Shown: positions 1 through 6,031 of the stretch, one piece after another
Numbering within the stretch: position 1 is the stretch's first letter
How the letters are laid out: each line of letters opens with the position of its first letter
DNA from: Bacillota bacterium
Lineage (GTDB): Bacteria; Bacillota; Clostridia; Acetivibrionales; DSM-1351
Direction of reading: 5' to 3'
Assembly: GCA_023416275.1 (NCBI GenBank)
Contig: JAEZIB010000142.1
Coordinates: 1-27,154, forward strand
Length of the DNA stretch: 27,154 bases
Notes under the pieces: generated by a model
What the model was told of the DNA's origin: nothing
The model's input: only the letters and a program-made list of their open reading frames with translations
The model's database searches: none
Program-made: the position numbers and the translations under genes

Positions 1-2
1 CT

Positions 3-731
3 ATAATGTTAGCTACTAAATTAGATTTTTCCAAAACCTTTATTAACAAATCAAAGGATATAAATATACCTTCGGAGGATGTTATTCAAGGAATTCTAAA
101 CAGCATTGGAAAGTTTAGCAAGGACAAGGAGCTCAATTGCGGCGCCTGTGGCTATCATTCCTGCAGAGAGAAGGCTCTTGCGGTATATCTTGGGAAAGCG
201 CAGGTTCACATGTGCTTACCTTATATGAGAGAAAGGGCTGAGTCCATCTCTAATATTATTATAAATAATACACCCAATGCTATTTTTGCTTTAGATAAAA
301 ATCTTAATATTCAAGAAGCAAATTCTGCTGCTCAGAAGATGTTTAACAAAAGCAATCTAGAATTTGAAGGCAGAAATATTATTGAGATACTTAACTGTGA
401 GAAGTTTGAACAGGTTTTGGAAAGCGGAGAAAATATTTACGATGAAAAGTACATCTATGATGACTATAGCATGGTTGTTAAGCAATCCATAATTAACGTA
501 AGTAAACATAATACTGTTATTGTAATTATTAATGACATTACAGAAGAAGAGGCTCAAAGGCAGAGAACTTTTGATAGTCGTTCACAGAATATAGAAATAA
601 CCCAAAAGGTAATAGAGAAGCAGATGAGAGTTGCACAGGAAATTGCCAGTTTGTTAGGTGAAACAACTGCTGAAACAAAGGTAGCACTGACTAAACTGAA
701 AAATTCTATTATGTCAGAGATGGGTGATTAG
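3..731 (+). CDS. C-terminal part of a PAS-containing sensory [FeFe]-hydrogenase (HydS-like), cut by the window edge
   Basis: The reading frame is open to the left edge, so the ATG at 6 is probably internal and the protein truncated by the window. Counting from that ATG, a four-cysteine iron-sulfur motif (C45, C48, C53, C70, in the pattern CGACGYHSC...C-L-P) is followed by a PAS domain (about 80-178) and a helical, probably coiled-coil tail. In group C (sensory, HydS) [FeFe]-hydrogenases an H-cluster domain precedes such a 4Fe-4S segment and a PAS domain, and the genes sit beside Ser/Thr phosphatases; the next gene here is one. I infer a redox- or H2-sensing role rather than bulk catalysis. 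The H-cluster domain itself is not in the window, so a different Fe-S/PAS protein remains possible. Confidence 0.72.
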   Translation: MMLATKLDFSKTFINKSKDINIPSEDVIQGILNSIGKFSKDKELNCGACGYHSCREKALAVYLGKAQVHMCLPYMRERAESISNIIINNTPNAIFALDKNLNIQEANSAAQKMFNKSNLEFEGRNIIEILNCEKFEQVLESGENIYDEKYIYDDYSMVVKQSIINVSKHNTVIVIINDITEEEAQRQRTFDSRSQNIEITQKVIEKQMRVAQEIASLLGETTAETKVALTKLKNSIMSEMGD

Positions 732-733
732 AA

Positions 734-1906
734 ATGAGTCTTTATATCGATGCAAATTACGAAAGTATAAATAAACATAAAGAAGAGCTATGTGGAGATA
801 AGGTTGAAATAATAAGAAGTGCTGATTCAGTAGTAGTTGTATTGGCAGATGGATTAGGAAGTGGTGTTAAAGCAAATATACTGGCAACCTTGACATCAAA
901 GATTATTGGAACAATAATGTCAAATGGTTTGGATATTGATGAAGCCGTGAATACTATTGCCAGTACGCTTCCGGTATGTAAAGAACGAGAATTGGCTTAT
1001 TCAACATTTTCAATTATTCAGATATTTAATGATGGTCAGGGATATTTGGTTGAATTTGACAACCCTTCGATAATACGGCTTAGAAAAGGAAGACCCTTAG
1101 AAATAAGTACTGAAAGCCGCATTATTAGTGGAAAGCTTATCCATGAATCTAGATTTACAGTTTATCCTGATGATTTGTTTGTAATGATTAGCGATGGTGT
1201 TATTCATGCAGGAATTGGCAAGACACTCAATTTGGGTTGGCAATGGAGCAATGTCTGCGAATATCTACAAAAAACCTATAGAAAAGATTTATCGTCAAAA
1301 GCCATTACGAAATTACTTATTTCTGCTTGTGACAGCTTGTATTCACAACAGCCTGGAGATGATACCACTGTGGTGGCTCTTAAGGCTAAAAAGCCGGATA
1401 AACTCTCGTTGATGATAGGACCTCCTATTGACTCAACAATGGATGATGTAATCGTAAATAGATTTATTGGTATGGAAGGTAAAAAGGTGGTTTGTGGTGG
1501 AACTACATCTCAAATAGTTTCAAGAGTTCTTGGAAAGGAAATTAAGACATCAATTGAATATTTTAATCCATCGGTACCACCAACAGCTGAAATTGAAGGT
1601 GTAAATCTTACAACAGAAGGAGTTTTGACCTTAAGAAATACCTTAGAATTACTACGGACTTGTACTTCACCGGAATGTACAATGAATGACTTTTTAAAAT
1701 TAAATAAAAAGGACGGAGCTTCTAAGTTGGCTAAAGTACTTTTAGAAGAGAGTACAAGCATTTACATCTTTGTAGGTCAGGCAATGAATCCAGCGCACCA
1801 AAATCCTGAGTTTCCGCTTAATATGGGCTTGAAATTCAAGCTGGTGGAAGAAATTGCGACACTGCTCAAGCAGGCTGGAAAACACATTAGCATAGAATAC
1901 TGCTAG
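734..1906 (+). CDS. SpoIIE/PP2C-type serine phosphatase with an extra C-terminal domain
   Basis: 390 residues. The N-terminal half is a SpoIIE-type PP2C domain with metal-binding acidic motifs: VLADGLGSG (D39, G40), MISDG (D154) and PGDDTT (D209, D210). The last roughly 170 residues form a separate domain I do not recognise. The protein lacks the membrane region of sporulation SpoIIE, so it is a soluble relative, not spoIIE. The start lies 2 nt after the stop of the PAS/Fe-S gene, implying translational coupling and a shared pathway: the likely job is to dephosphorylate a Ser/Thr-phosphorylated partner in response to the hydrogenase sensor. The substrate is unknown. The link to hydrogenase expression is inferred from gene order and the family's usual context. 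Confidence 0.85.
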   Translation: MSLYIDANYESINKHKEELCGDKVEIIRSADSVVVVLADGLGSGVKANILATLTSKIIGTIMSNGLDIDEAVNTIASTLPVCKERELAYSTFSIIQIFNDGQGYLVEFDNPSIIRLRKGRPLEISTESRIISGKLIHESRFTVYPDDLFVMISDGVIHAGIGKTLNLGWQWSNVCEYLQKTYRKDLSSKAITKLLISACDSLYSQQPGDDTTVVALKAKKPDKLSLMIGPPIDSTMDDVIVNRFIGMEGKKVVCGGTTSQIVSRVLGKEIKTSIEYFNPSVPPTAEIEGVNLTTEGVLTLRNTLELLRTCTSPECTMNDFLKLNKKDGASKLAKVLLEESTSIYIFVGQAMNPAHQNPEFPLNMGLKFKLVEEIATLLKQAGKHISIEYC

Positions 1907-1914
1907 CATTAATA

Positions 1915-1969
1915 TTTCGCATATAGTACTAAGGTTAATTCTACCGCACCAATAAATTATTATGCGAGA
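1915..1969. repeat. Inverted repeat after the phosphatase gene
   Basis: TTTCGCATA at 1915-1923 pairs with TATGCGAGA at 1961-1969 (one G-T wobble), enclosing a 37-nt loop. No T-tract follows, so this is not a classical terminator. The loop contains CTACCGCAC (1941-1949), which recurs after the TnpB-like gene at 3762-3770. Confidence 0.45.
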
Positions 1970-2070
1970 AGTATGAGTATATTAGATAAAAAATATTAGA
2001 TTTACAATGATAAATAATACTGAAAACTGATTTGCGAAGTAGGAAGAGTTTGGCTAGTTTAATTAAGTTG

Positions 2071-2143
2071 GAGGCTCTTTGAACTGTGTAATTGACTTTG
2101 GTTAGAAACCAAGAGGGGCTAAATTACTCCTTTGCAGAGCCTT
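2071..2143 (+). ncRNA. Candidate structured RNA in the leader of the TnpB-like gene (unassigned family)
   Basis: Three nested helices can be drawn. The outer one is AGGCTCT (2072-2078) with AGAGCCT (2136-2142). The middle one is GTAATT (2088-2093) with AATTAC (2122-2127). The inner one is a hairpin, TTGGTT (2098-2103) with AACCAA (2107-2112), with an AGA loop. Conserved-looking single-stranded patches such as TTTGAACT and GAGGGGCT lie between them. It sits 65 nt before the TTG start of the nuclease-dead TnpB-like gene. I do not recognise it as a known riboswitch class. It may be a guide scaffold, a cis-regulator or a relic of a transposon end. Strand is assigned from the neighbouring genes. 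Confidence 0.45.
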
Positions 2144-2207
2144 ATAAACAAAATGTGGGAGTAGACATATAATTTTTGACTAAAATAGCTTTGTGGAGGA
2201 ATGTATT

Positions 2208-3683
2208 TTGGGACTTAGAACTATACATCTAAAACTTCATAATCCAAGTACTCTTAAAAGAGAAATTATCAATACTGCATTTATAAATTATAATAATGCG
2301 TTTAATTATTTATTAAAAAATGCATATGAAAATATAGATAAAATTGAACGTGACTACAAATCTCCAAAAGGGACATATAGTTCATTGACTCTTTCTAAGT
2401 GGATAGACTGTGAACTATCAAAGGATATCAATAAATTTGATATACAACCTTTTAAGGATTCTCTCAAGCTGGATATTGGTATGGCATTGGCAAGTTATCT
2501 AGCTCAGAGACAGTTAAATTCTGATATGGCATTTCCCAGCTTTAAAACAGATGGGGTAACAAGCCAGGATAAGCTTAGACCTATTTACTTTTGCAGATAT
2601 GATACAAAGAGATGCTTTAGCATATTATATGATTGTATTAAAAATAAGTTTTTCGCTAAGTTATTTCTCATGAATAACAAAAACTCAAAAATACGTATTA
2701 TTAAATCCCTTAACGGAAATTTAAAATACATCTCAAAAAAGCAGCAAGAGTTAAAGAGCTTGAAGAAGGAGACATTTATAATTGTACCCCTATCCTTTGG
2801 TAAATGGCAGGAGGACATGCTTAGACAGGCTGTTGAAAAACCTGAAATGTTAAGGACTGCACATATGATTATTAAAGGTAAGGATTATTATCTTAGCTTG
2901 AGTATTGATTTACCAGAGGATAATAAAGTTGAGCCAACCACTTATTTGGGAATAAGCAGAGGTATTTTAAACGCTGTTAATTATACTGTTGTTGATAAGG
3001 AAGGGGTTATACTAGATAGTGGAGCAGTTGGACTAGGGGAGATTTCATTATCAAAGGATATTAAAACAAATAATTGCATATTAGCAAATAAAATTGTTGA
3101 TATAGCAATAAAAAATAAATCTACTGTTGTGCTGCAAAATCTTATTGAAAAGGGTGATAAATTAAGCTGGAATGAAGAGGGTATAAATTACAAGCCTGTA
3201 TTTGGCTGTAAAAGGTACAATGATCTTGTAAGGATATTGGAATACAAAATACCTCAAAAGGGATTACCTATTCCGGTGAAGGTTAGCTCAGTAGACATTT
3301 TTCACAGGTGCAGGTTATGCGGAAGCAATACTAGAAAAAACAGATTTTCTAGAACAGTATTTATTTGTACAGCTTGTGGAGCAAGCTACGATATAGATGG
3401 TTTAGGAAGCTTTAACCTTGCTACAAAACTAATTAACTATCAAAGCACTCCGTTAAAAATAAAGACTAAAAAAACTAATGAAGGAATGTATCTGCAAAAT
3501 GAACTGATTGGGTTAAATTTATATGTTCCCCATAATGAAAACCCATTTGACAAGCTGATAGATGAAATTAAGAAAATATCTGAGGATGTTAATGAAGAAC
3601 TTGAAAGACCCAATTCCAAAGATATTGATAGTATAATTTATAAGTTGATTAAACAGAATTTTACGAACATTGAAATTGTATAA
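2208..3683 (+). CDS. TnpB/Cas12f-like protein with a degraded RuvC active site (probable nuclease-dead, domesticated)
   Basis: 491 residues from TTG 2208, chosen because GGAGG lies 8 nt upstream (2195-2199); a GTG at 2193 would overlap that ribosome site. The N-terminus (LRTIHLKL) and C-terminus follow the TnpB/OrfB plan. The RuvC-I position reads YLGISRG, with Ser250 where TnpB has the catalytic Asp (G-I-D). RuvC-II reads VVLQNL, with Gln310 in place of the catalytic Glu. The zinc ribbon is intact (C368, C371, C387, C390), and RuvC-III reads YDIDGLGSFNLA, keeping an Asp but not the usual D-x-N. So two of three metal ligands are gone and DNA cleavage is unlikely, while RNA and DNA binding could persist. 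An 80-odd-residue acidic/basic tail follows RuvC-III. No tnpA or CRISPR array is nearby. Nuclease-dead TnpB-like repressors (TldRs) are a known precedent. The exact family of this one is unresolved. Confidence 0.8.
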   Translation: MGLRTIHLKLHNPSTLKREIINTAFINYNNAFNYLLKNAYENIDKIERDYKSPKGTYSSLTLSKWIDCELSKDINKFDIQPFKDSLKLDIGMALASYLAQRQLNSDMAFPSFKTDGVTSQDKLRPIYFCRYDTKRCFSILYDCIKNKFFAKLFLMNNKNSKIRIIKSLNGNLKYISKKQQELKSLKKETFIIVPLSFGKWQEDMLRQAVEKPEMLRTAHMIIKGKDYYLSLSIDLPEDNKVEPTTYLGISRGILNAVNYTVVDKEGVILDSGAVGLGEISLSKDIKTNNCILANKIVDIAIKNKSTVVLQNLIEKGDKLSWNEEGINYKPVFGCKRYNDLVRILEYKIPQKGLPIPVKVSSVDIFHRCRLCGSNTRKNRFSRTVFICTACGASYDIDGLGSFNLATKLINYQSTPLKIKTKKTNEGMYLQNELIGLNLYVPHNENPFDKLIDEIKKISEDVNEELERPNSKDIDSIIYKLIKQNFTNIEIV

Positions 3684-3740
3684 ATTTAAGAAATCAACAT
3701 ATAAGTTTGAACACCTACAATTGAGTTTAATAATATTTTA

Positions 3741-3828
3741 TTTTTATATATTGTGCCTTTGCTACCGCACATTGCCTACAGAGTGGGCTTATACAAAATT
3801 TTGTATAAAAAAGCGTAGCTATCTACTT
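3741..3828 (+). ncRNA. Candidate structured RNA downstream of the TnpB-like gene
   Basis: Between the stop codon and the terminator lies a stretch that can fold. GCTAC (3761-3765) pairs with GTAGC (3815-3819) around a 16-nt palindrome, ATACAAAATTTTGTAT (3791-3806). A small CAC/GTG hairpin is at 3768-3785. TnpB omega RNAs and TldR guide RNAs are encoded at the 3' end of the protein gene, so this is where a guide scaffold would be expected. The fold is modest and was found by eye; the boundaries are approximate. Confidence 0.3.
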
Positions 3829-3868
3829 AATAAGGCTGTCCTGGGTATCCAGGGCGGCTTTATTTAAT
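3829..3868 (+). terminator. Rho-independent terminator after the TnpB-like module
   Basis: A 16-bp stem (3829-3844 with 3849-3864, several G-T pairs) carries the core CCTGG-GTAT-CCAGG and ends in a T-rich run. It would stop transcription of the TnpB-like gene and any downstream guide RNA before the riboswitch. Confidence 0.75.
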
Positions 3869-3950
3869 AAAATAACGAGAGTCAGACTTTATTTTTCTGG
3901 TTTTTCATCATTGACTAATGTAAATTATTTTGTTAGACTTAATAACAAGT

Positions 3951-4068
3951 AAAGGGGAGTAGCTTGAAAGCGATAAAGTCAACAATCGGCTAAAAATGCC
4001 TGGCTTTATTCTCCATAGTGGAAAGCAAGACCTTGAATGATGTAGCCATACACATTCATGGTCTTTTT
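3951..4068 (+). promoter_or_regulatory. yybP-ykoY (manganese-sensing) riboswitch with terminator expression platform
   Basis: The aptamer runs from AAAGGGGAGTAGC (3951) to GCAAGACCTT (about 4034). It has the family's invariant 5' GGGGAGTAG loop, a central helix (AAAGTC...GGCTTT) and the 3' GCAAGACC arm. The 3' half of P1 (GACCTT) is shared with a terminator stem, 4029-4039 with 4053-4063, followed by TTTTT. When Mn2+ stabilises P1 the terminator should fail to form, switching on the terC-family gene 68 nt downstream. Pairing of this riboswitch with TerC/YkoY-type transporters is well established, which supports the call. Confidence 0.9.
4029..4068 (+). terminator. Riboswitch-controlled terminator before terC
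   Basis: GACCTTGAATG (4029-4039) pairs with CATTCATGGTC (4053-4063), one mismatch, followed by five T. Its 5' arm overlaps the riboswitch P1 strand, so aptamer closure and termination exclude each other. Confidence 0.8.
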
Positions 4069-4135
4069 GTTTGATATGGGAATTTTTTTGAAAGAGAGCT
4101 TGCGGTGTTTCATAATTATTTAAAGGAGGCTTGCT

Positions 4136-5002
4136 ATGATGTCTGCAAAGAAAGCAGTAAAGTTTGTTCTGATGTGGATGGGTTTAGCAGTATTATTTAA
4201 TCTTGGAGTATGGTATTTTGAGGGGTCATCAAAAGCGTTAGAATTTCTCGGCGGTTATATTATTGAGCTGAGTCTTAGCGTAGACAATTTATTTGTATTT
4301 TTAATGATATTCACCAGCTTTGGAATTAAGAAGGAATATCAGCGAAGAACCTTAAACTATGGTATTTATGGGGCTATTATATTAAGAGCAATATTTATTC
4401 TATTAGGAATAAAGGTAGTTAATAGTATTCACTGGATATTGTACATTTTTGGACTGATATTGATTGTAAGCGGCTTCAAGATGATGTTTGGACATGACGA
4501 TAATAAGGATTACACTGATAGTAAAGTATTAAAAGTTATAAAGAAAATTATTCCTGTTACAGATACAATGCACGAAGAAAAGTTTTTTGTTAGACACGCT
4601 GGAAAACTATTAGCGACACCATTATTTGCCGTACTGATAATTATTGAGTCTTCTGACGTTCTATTTGCTATTGACTCAATACCGGCTGTATTCTCAATAT
4701 CTACAGATCCATTTATTGTGTATACCTCTAATATTTTTGCAATTCTTGGGCTTAGAAGCTTGTATTTTGTGCTTAACGCATTGCATGAGAAATTCAGATA
4801 TGTTAAGGTTGGTGTGGCGTTAATATTGATGTTTACTGGAGTAAAGCTGGGAATATTATTCTTCCACATTGAAATTCCTATTGTAATATCTCTTGTAACA
4901 ATCTTTGCTTTATTAGTGGGCAGTATTATTATTTCACTTATTGTTACTAGAAAAGAAGAAAAAAAAGAGGATAAAGTTAGATTAAAAAAGGTTGATCTTT
5001 AA
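4136..5002 (+). CDS. TerC-family (YkoY/Alx-like) membrane metal exporter
   Basis: 288 residues, almost wholly hydrophobic with about seven to nine membrane segments and a basic C-terminal tail. TerC signatures are clear: ELSLSVDNLFVF (E45, D50) and ESSDVLFAIDSIPAVFS (E171, D174, D180), the paired acidic membrane motifs thought to carry the metal. AAAGGAGG lies 7 nt before the ATG at 4136; a second ATG follows directly. Family members export Mn2+ or supply it to secreted metalloenzymes. The upstream yybP-ykoY riboswitch supports manganese as substrate and induction by excess Mn2+. No terZ/terD tellurite genes are adjacent, so a role in tellurite resistance is not indicated. Confidence 0.92.
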   Translation: MMSAKKAVKFVLMWMGLAVLFNLGVWYFEGSSKALEFLGGYIIELSLSVDNLFVFLMIFTSFGIKKEYQRRTLNYGIYGAIILRAIFILLGIKVVNSIHWILYIFGLILIVSGFKMMFGHDDNKDYTDSKVLKVIKKIIPVTDTMHEEKFFVRHAGKLLATPLFAVLIIIESSDVLFAIDSIPAVFSISTDPFIVYTSNIFAILGLRSLYFVLNALHEKFRYVKVGVALILMFTGVKLGILFFHIEIPIVISLVTIFALLVGSIIISLIVTRKEEKKEDKVRLKKVDL

Positions 5003-5070
5003 TATTACCGTTGATAGCCTCCCACACCTACAATTTTTAACTGGGAAAGTTAAGTATAATTAATAGAAAT

Positions 5071-5110
5071 AAACTCATAGGCACGTTGGACCTATGAGTT
5101 TATTTTTATT
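5071..5110 (+). terminator. Strong rho-independent terminator after terC
   Basis: A perfect 11-bp stem, AAACTCATAGG (5071-5081) with CCTATGAGTTT (5091-5101), is followed by ATTTTTATT. Confidence 0.9.
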
Positions 5111-5161
5111 AGACATAGCAATATTGGGCTTACCAACTTGCTGGCTTGGAATAGATGATTT

Positions 5162-5293
5162 TTAGCAGCAATCGTCATGTTTTCCACAGCAGAAGCAGCA
5201 GAATAGGATAATAAGAATTATTATTACCCATATTGTATCACCATCACATAAGTTGCAGAAGCAATCACTAAGACATCCACCTTTTTTTGACAT
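5162..5293 (-). CDS. 43-residue cysteine-rich single-span membrane peptide
   Basis: The peptide starts MSKKGGCLSDCFCNLC, continues with a hydrophobic stretch (WVIIILIILF) and ends CCFCCGKHDDCC. Ten of 43 residues are cysteine, arranged on both sides of one membrane segment. The start is an ATG; GGGAGGG lies upstream with a rather long spacer (12 nt), and a closer GGAG may serve instead. The layout (tiny, one hydrophobic segment, Cys/Gly-rich flanks) recalls YjcZ-type small sporulation membrane proteins, but I see no firm homology. A metal-binding or disulfide-cross-linked spore or envelope peptide is inference. It is divergent from the unknown gene at 5523. Confidence 0.6.
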   Translation of the reverse strand: MSKKGGCLSDCFCNLCDGDTIWVIIILIILFCCFCCGKHDDCC

Positions 5294-5337
5294 TATTTTG
5301 ACACTCCCTCCCAAAATTAAATAATTTAATTAAAATT

Positions 5338-5397
5338 CCAAGTAAAGTACATCATAATGTACTTATGATACTTGTAAGAAATAAGTAATTACTTGGC
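5338..5397. repeat. Nested inverted repeats between divergent small genes
   Basis: AGTACAT (5346-5352) and ATGTACT (5357-5363) form a perfect 7-bp stem with a CATA loop. Outside it CAAGTA (5339-5344) matches TACTTG (5369-5374) and again TTACTTGG near 5389. It could be a shared operator or an RNA hairpin. The surrounding 5294-5463 is otherwise plain AT-rich DNA. Confidence 0.35.
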
Positions 5398-5463
5398 TAA
5401 TAATATAGTATTCACATTAAAATTAAGTGTTACAAAATTTATAAAATTAAATTTGATACTTAG

Positions 5464-5492
5464 TTAGCAATATTCTGCAAGCGTAATATAAT
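5464..5492 (+). promoter_or_regulatory. Possible sigma-A promoter for the gene at 5523
   Basis: TTAGCA (5464-5469), 17-nt spacer, TATAAT (5487-5492). The -10 is perfect and the -35 is 4/6. Confidence 0.4.
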
Positions 5493-5522
5493 AAATTAGG
5501 AGTATACATTGAGGTATGAATA

Positions 5523-5909
5523 ATGAAATCAAAAAAAAAGTCATCCCATCATAAGAAAAAATGTGATACCAAGCATTATGAAAAGGTAGATATGGATATT
5601 TACATGCAAGGGAATTTAAAGAATCTTGCCTTTGAGGAATTTATTGGGAACACTGTTACTATATTTGTAAACTGCGGAGGGTTGGCTGGTAGCGGCTTTA
5701 CTGGGGTTATAATAGGGCAGGAGCCAACATACATAAGGTTGCTGATTTTACCGGCGACACCACCGTCCTGTTCGCTTACTAATGATTGTCTTGCCAGAAA
5801 CAATAATTCAATTCTTTGCTCATCCTGTCCATATAATAATAATGCATCAGTAGGCTCTGTTGCAGAAATATTAATTTCTAGCATAGTTGCTTTTGTACAT
5901 AACAATTAG
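5523..5909 (+). CDS. Small protein of unknown function, basic N-terminus and Cys-containing beta-rich core
   Basis: 128 residues. The first 15 are very basic (KSKKKSSHHKKKC). The middle, roughly 38-75 (FEEFIGNTVTIFVNCGG...GFTGVIIG...YIRLL), has the alternating pattern of a small beta barrel, loosely like Sm-like or DUF2642-type spore-coat proteins. The C-terminal half contains CSLTNDC and CSSCPY. GAGG lies 8 nt before the ATG; an overlapping ATG at 5516 is out of frame and stops after a few codons. No signal peptide or membrane span is visible. A spore-coat role is only a guess from composition and its neighbour, the Cys-rich peptide. Confidence 0.7.
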   Translation: MKSKKKSSHHKKKCDTKHYEKVDMDIYMQGNLKNLAFEEFIGNTVTIFVNCGGLAGSGFTGVIIGQEPTYIRLLILPATPPSCSLTNDCLARNNNSILCSSCPYNNNASVGSVAEILISSIVAFVHNN

Positions 5910-5920
5910 TGTATTTTAAT

Positions 5921-5949
5921 TTGATATTTGTGTTACAATTACATATGAT
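5921..5949 (+). promoter_or_regulatory. Probable sigma-A promoter for cca
   Basis: TTGATA (5921-5926), 17-nt spacer, TATGAT (5944-5949), about 80 nt upstream of cca. Confidence 0.5.
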
Positions 5950-6031
5950 GAAAAGGTTGGAATAGTTTCGATATTTTTTAGTTTAAGCAGGCTATTCAAT
6001 TCTTCAAATAAACTGACAAGGCGAGGTAGAA

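Noticed and set aside
3670..3867. 65-codon frame after the TnpB-like gene
   Set aside because: It overlaps the TnpB-like stop, has no ribosome site and runs through a terminator.
1907..4135. CRISPR array or complete IS605-type element around the TnpB-like gene
   Set aside because: No repeated spacer units, no tnpA and no recognisable pair of transposon end hairpins were found.
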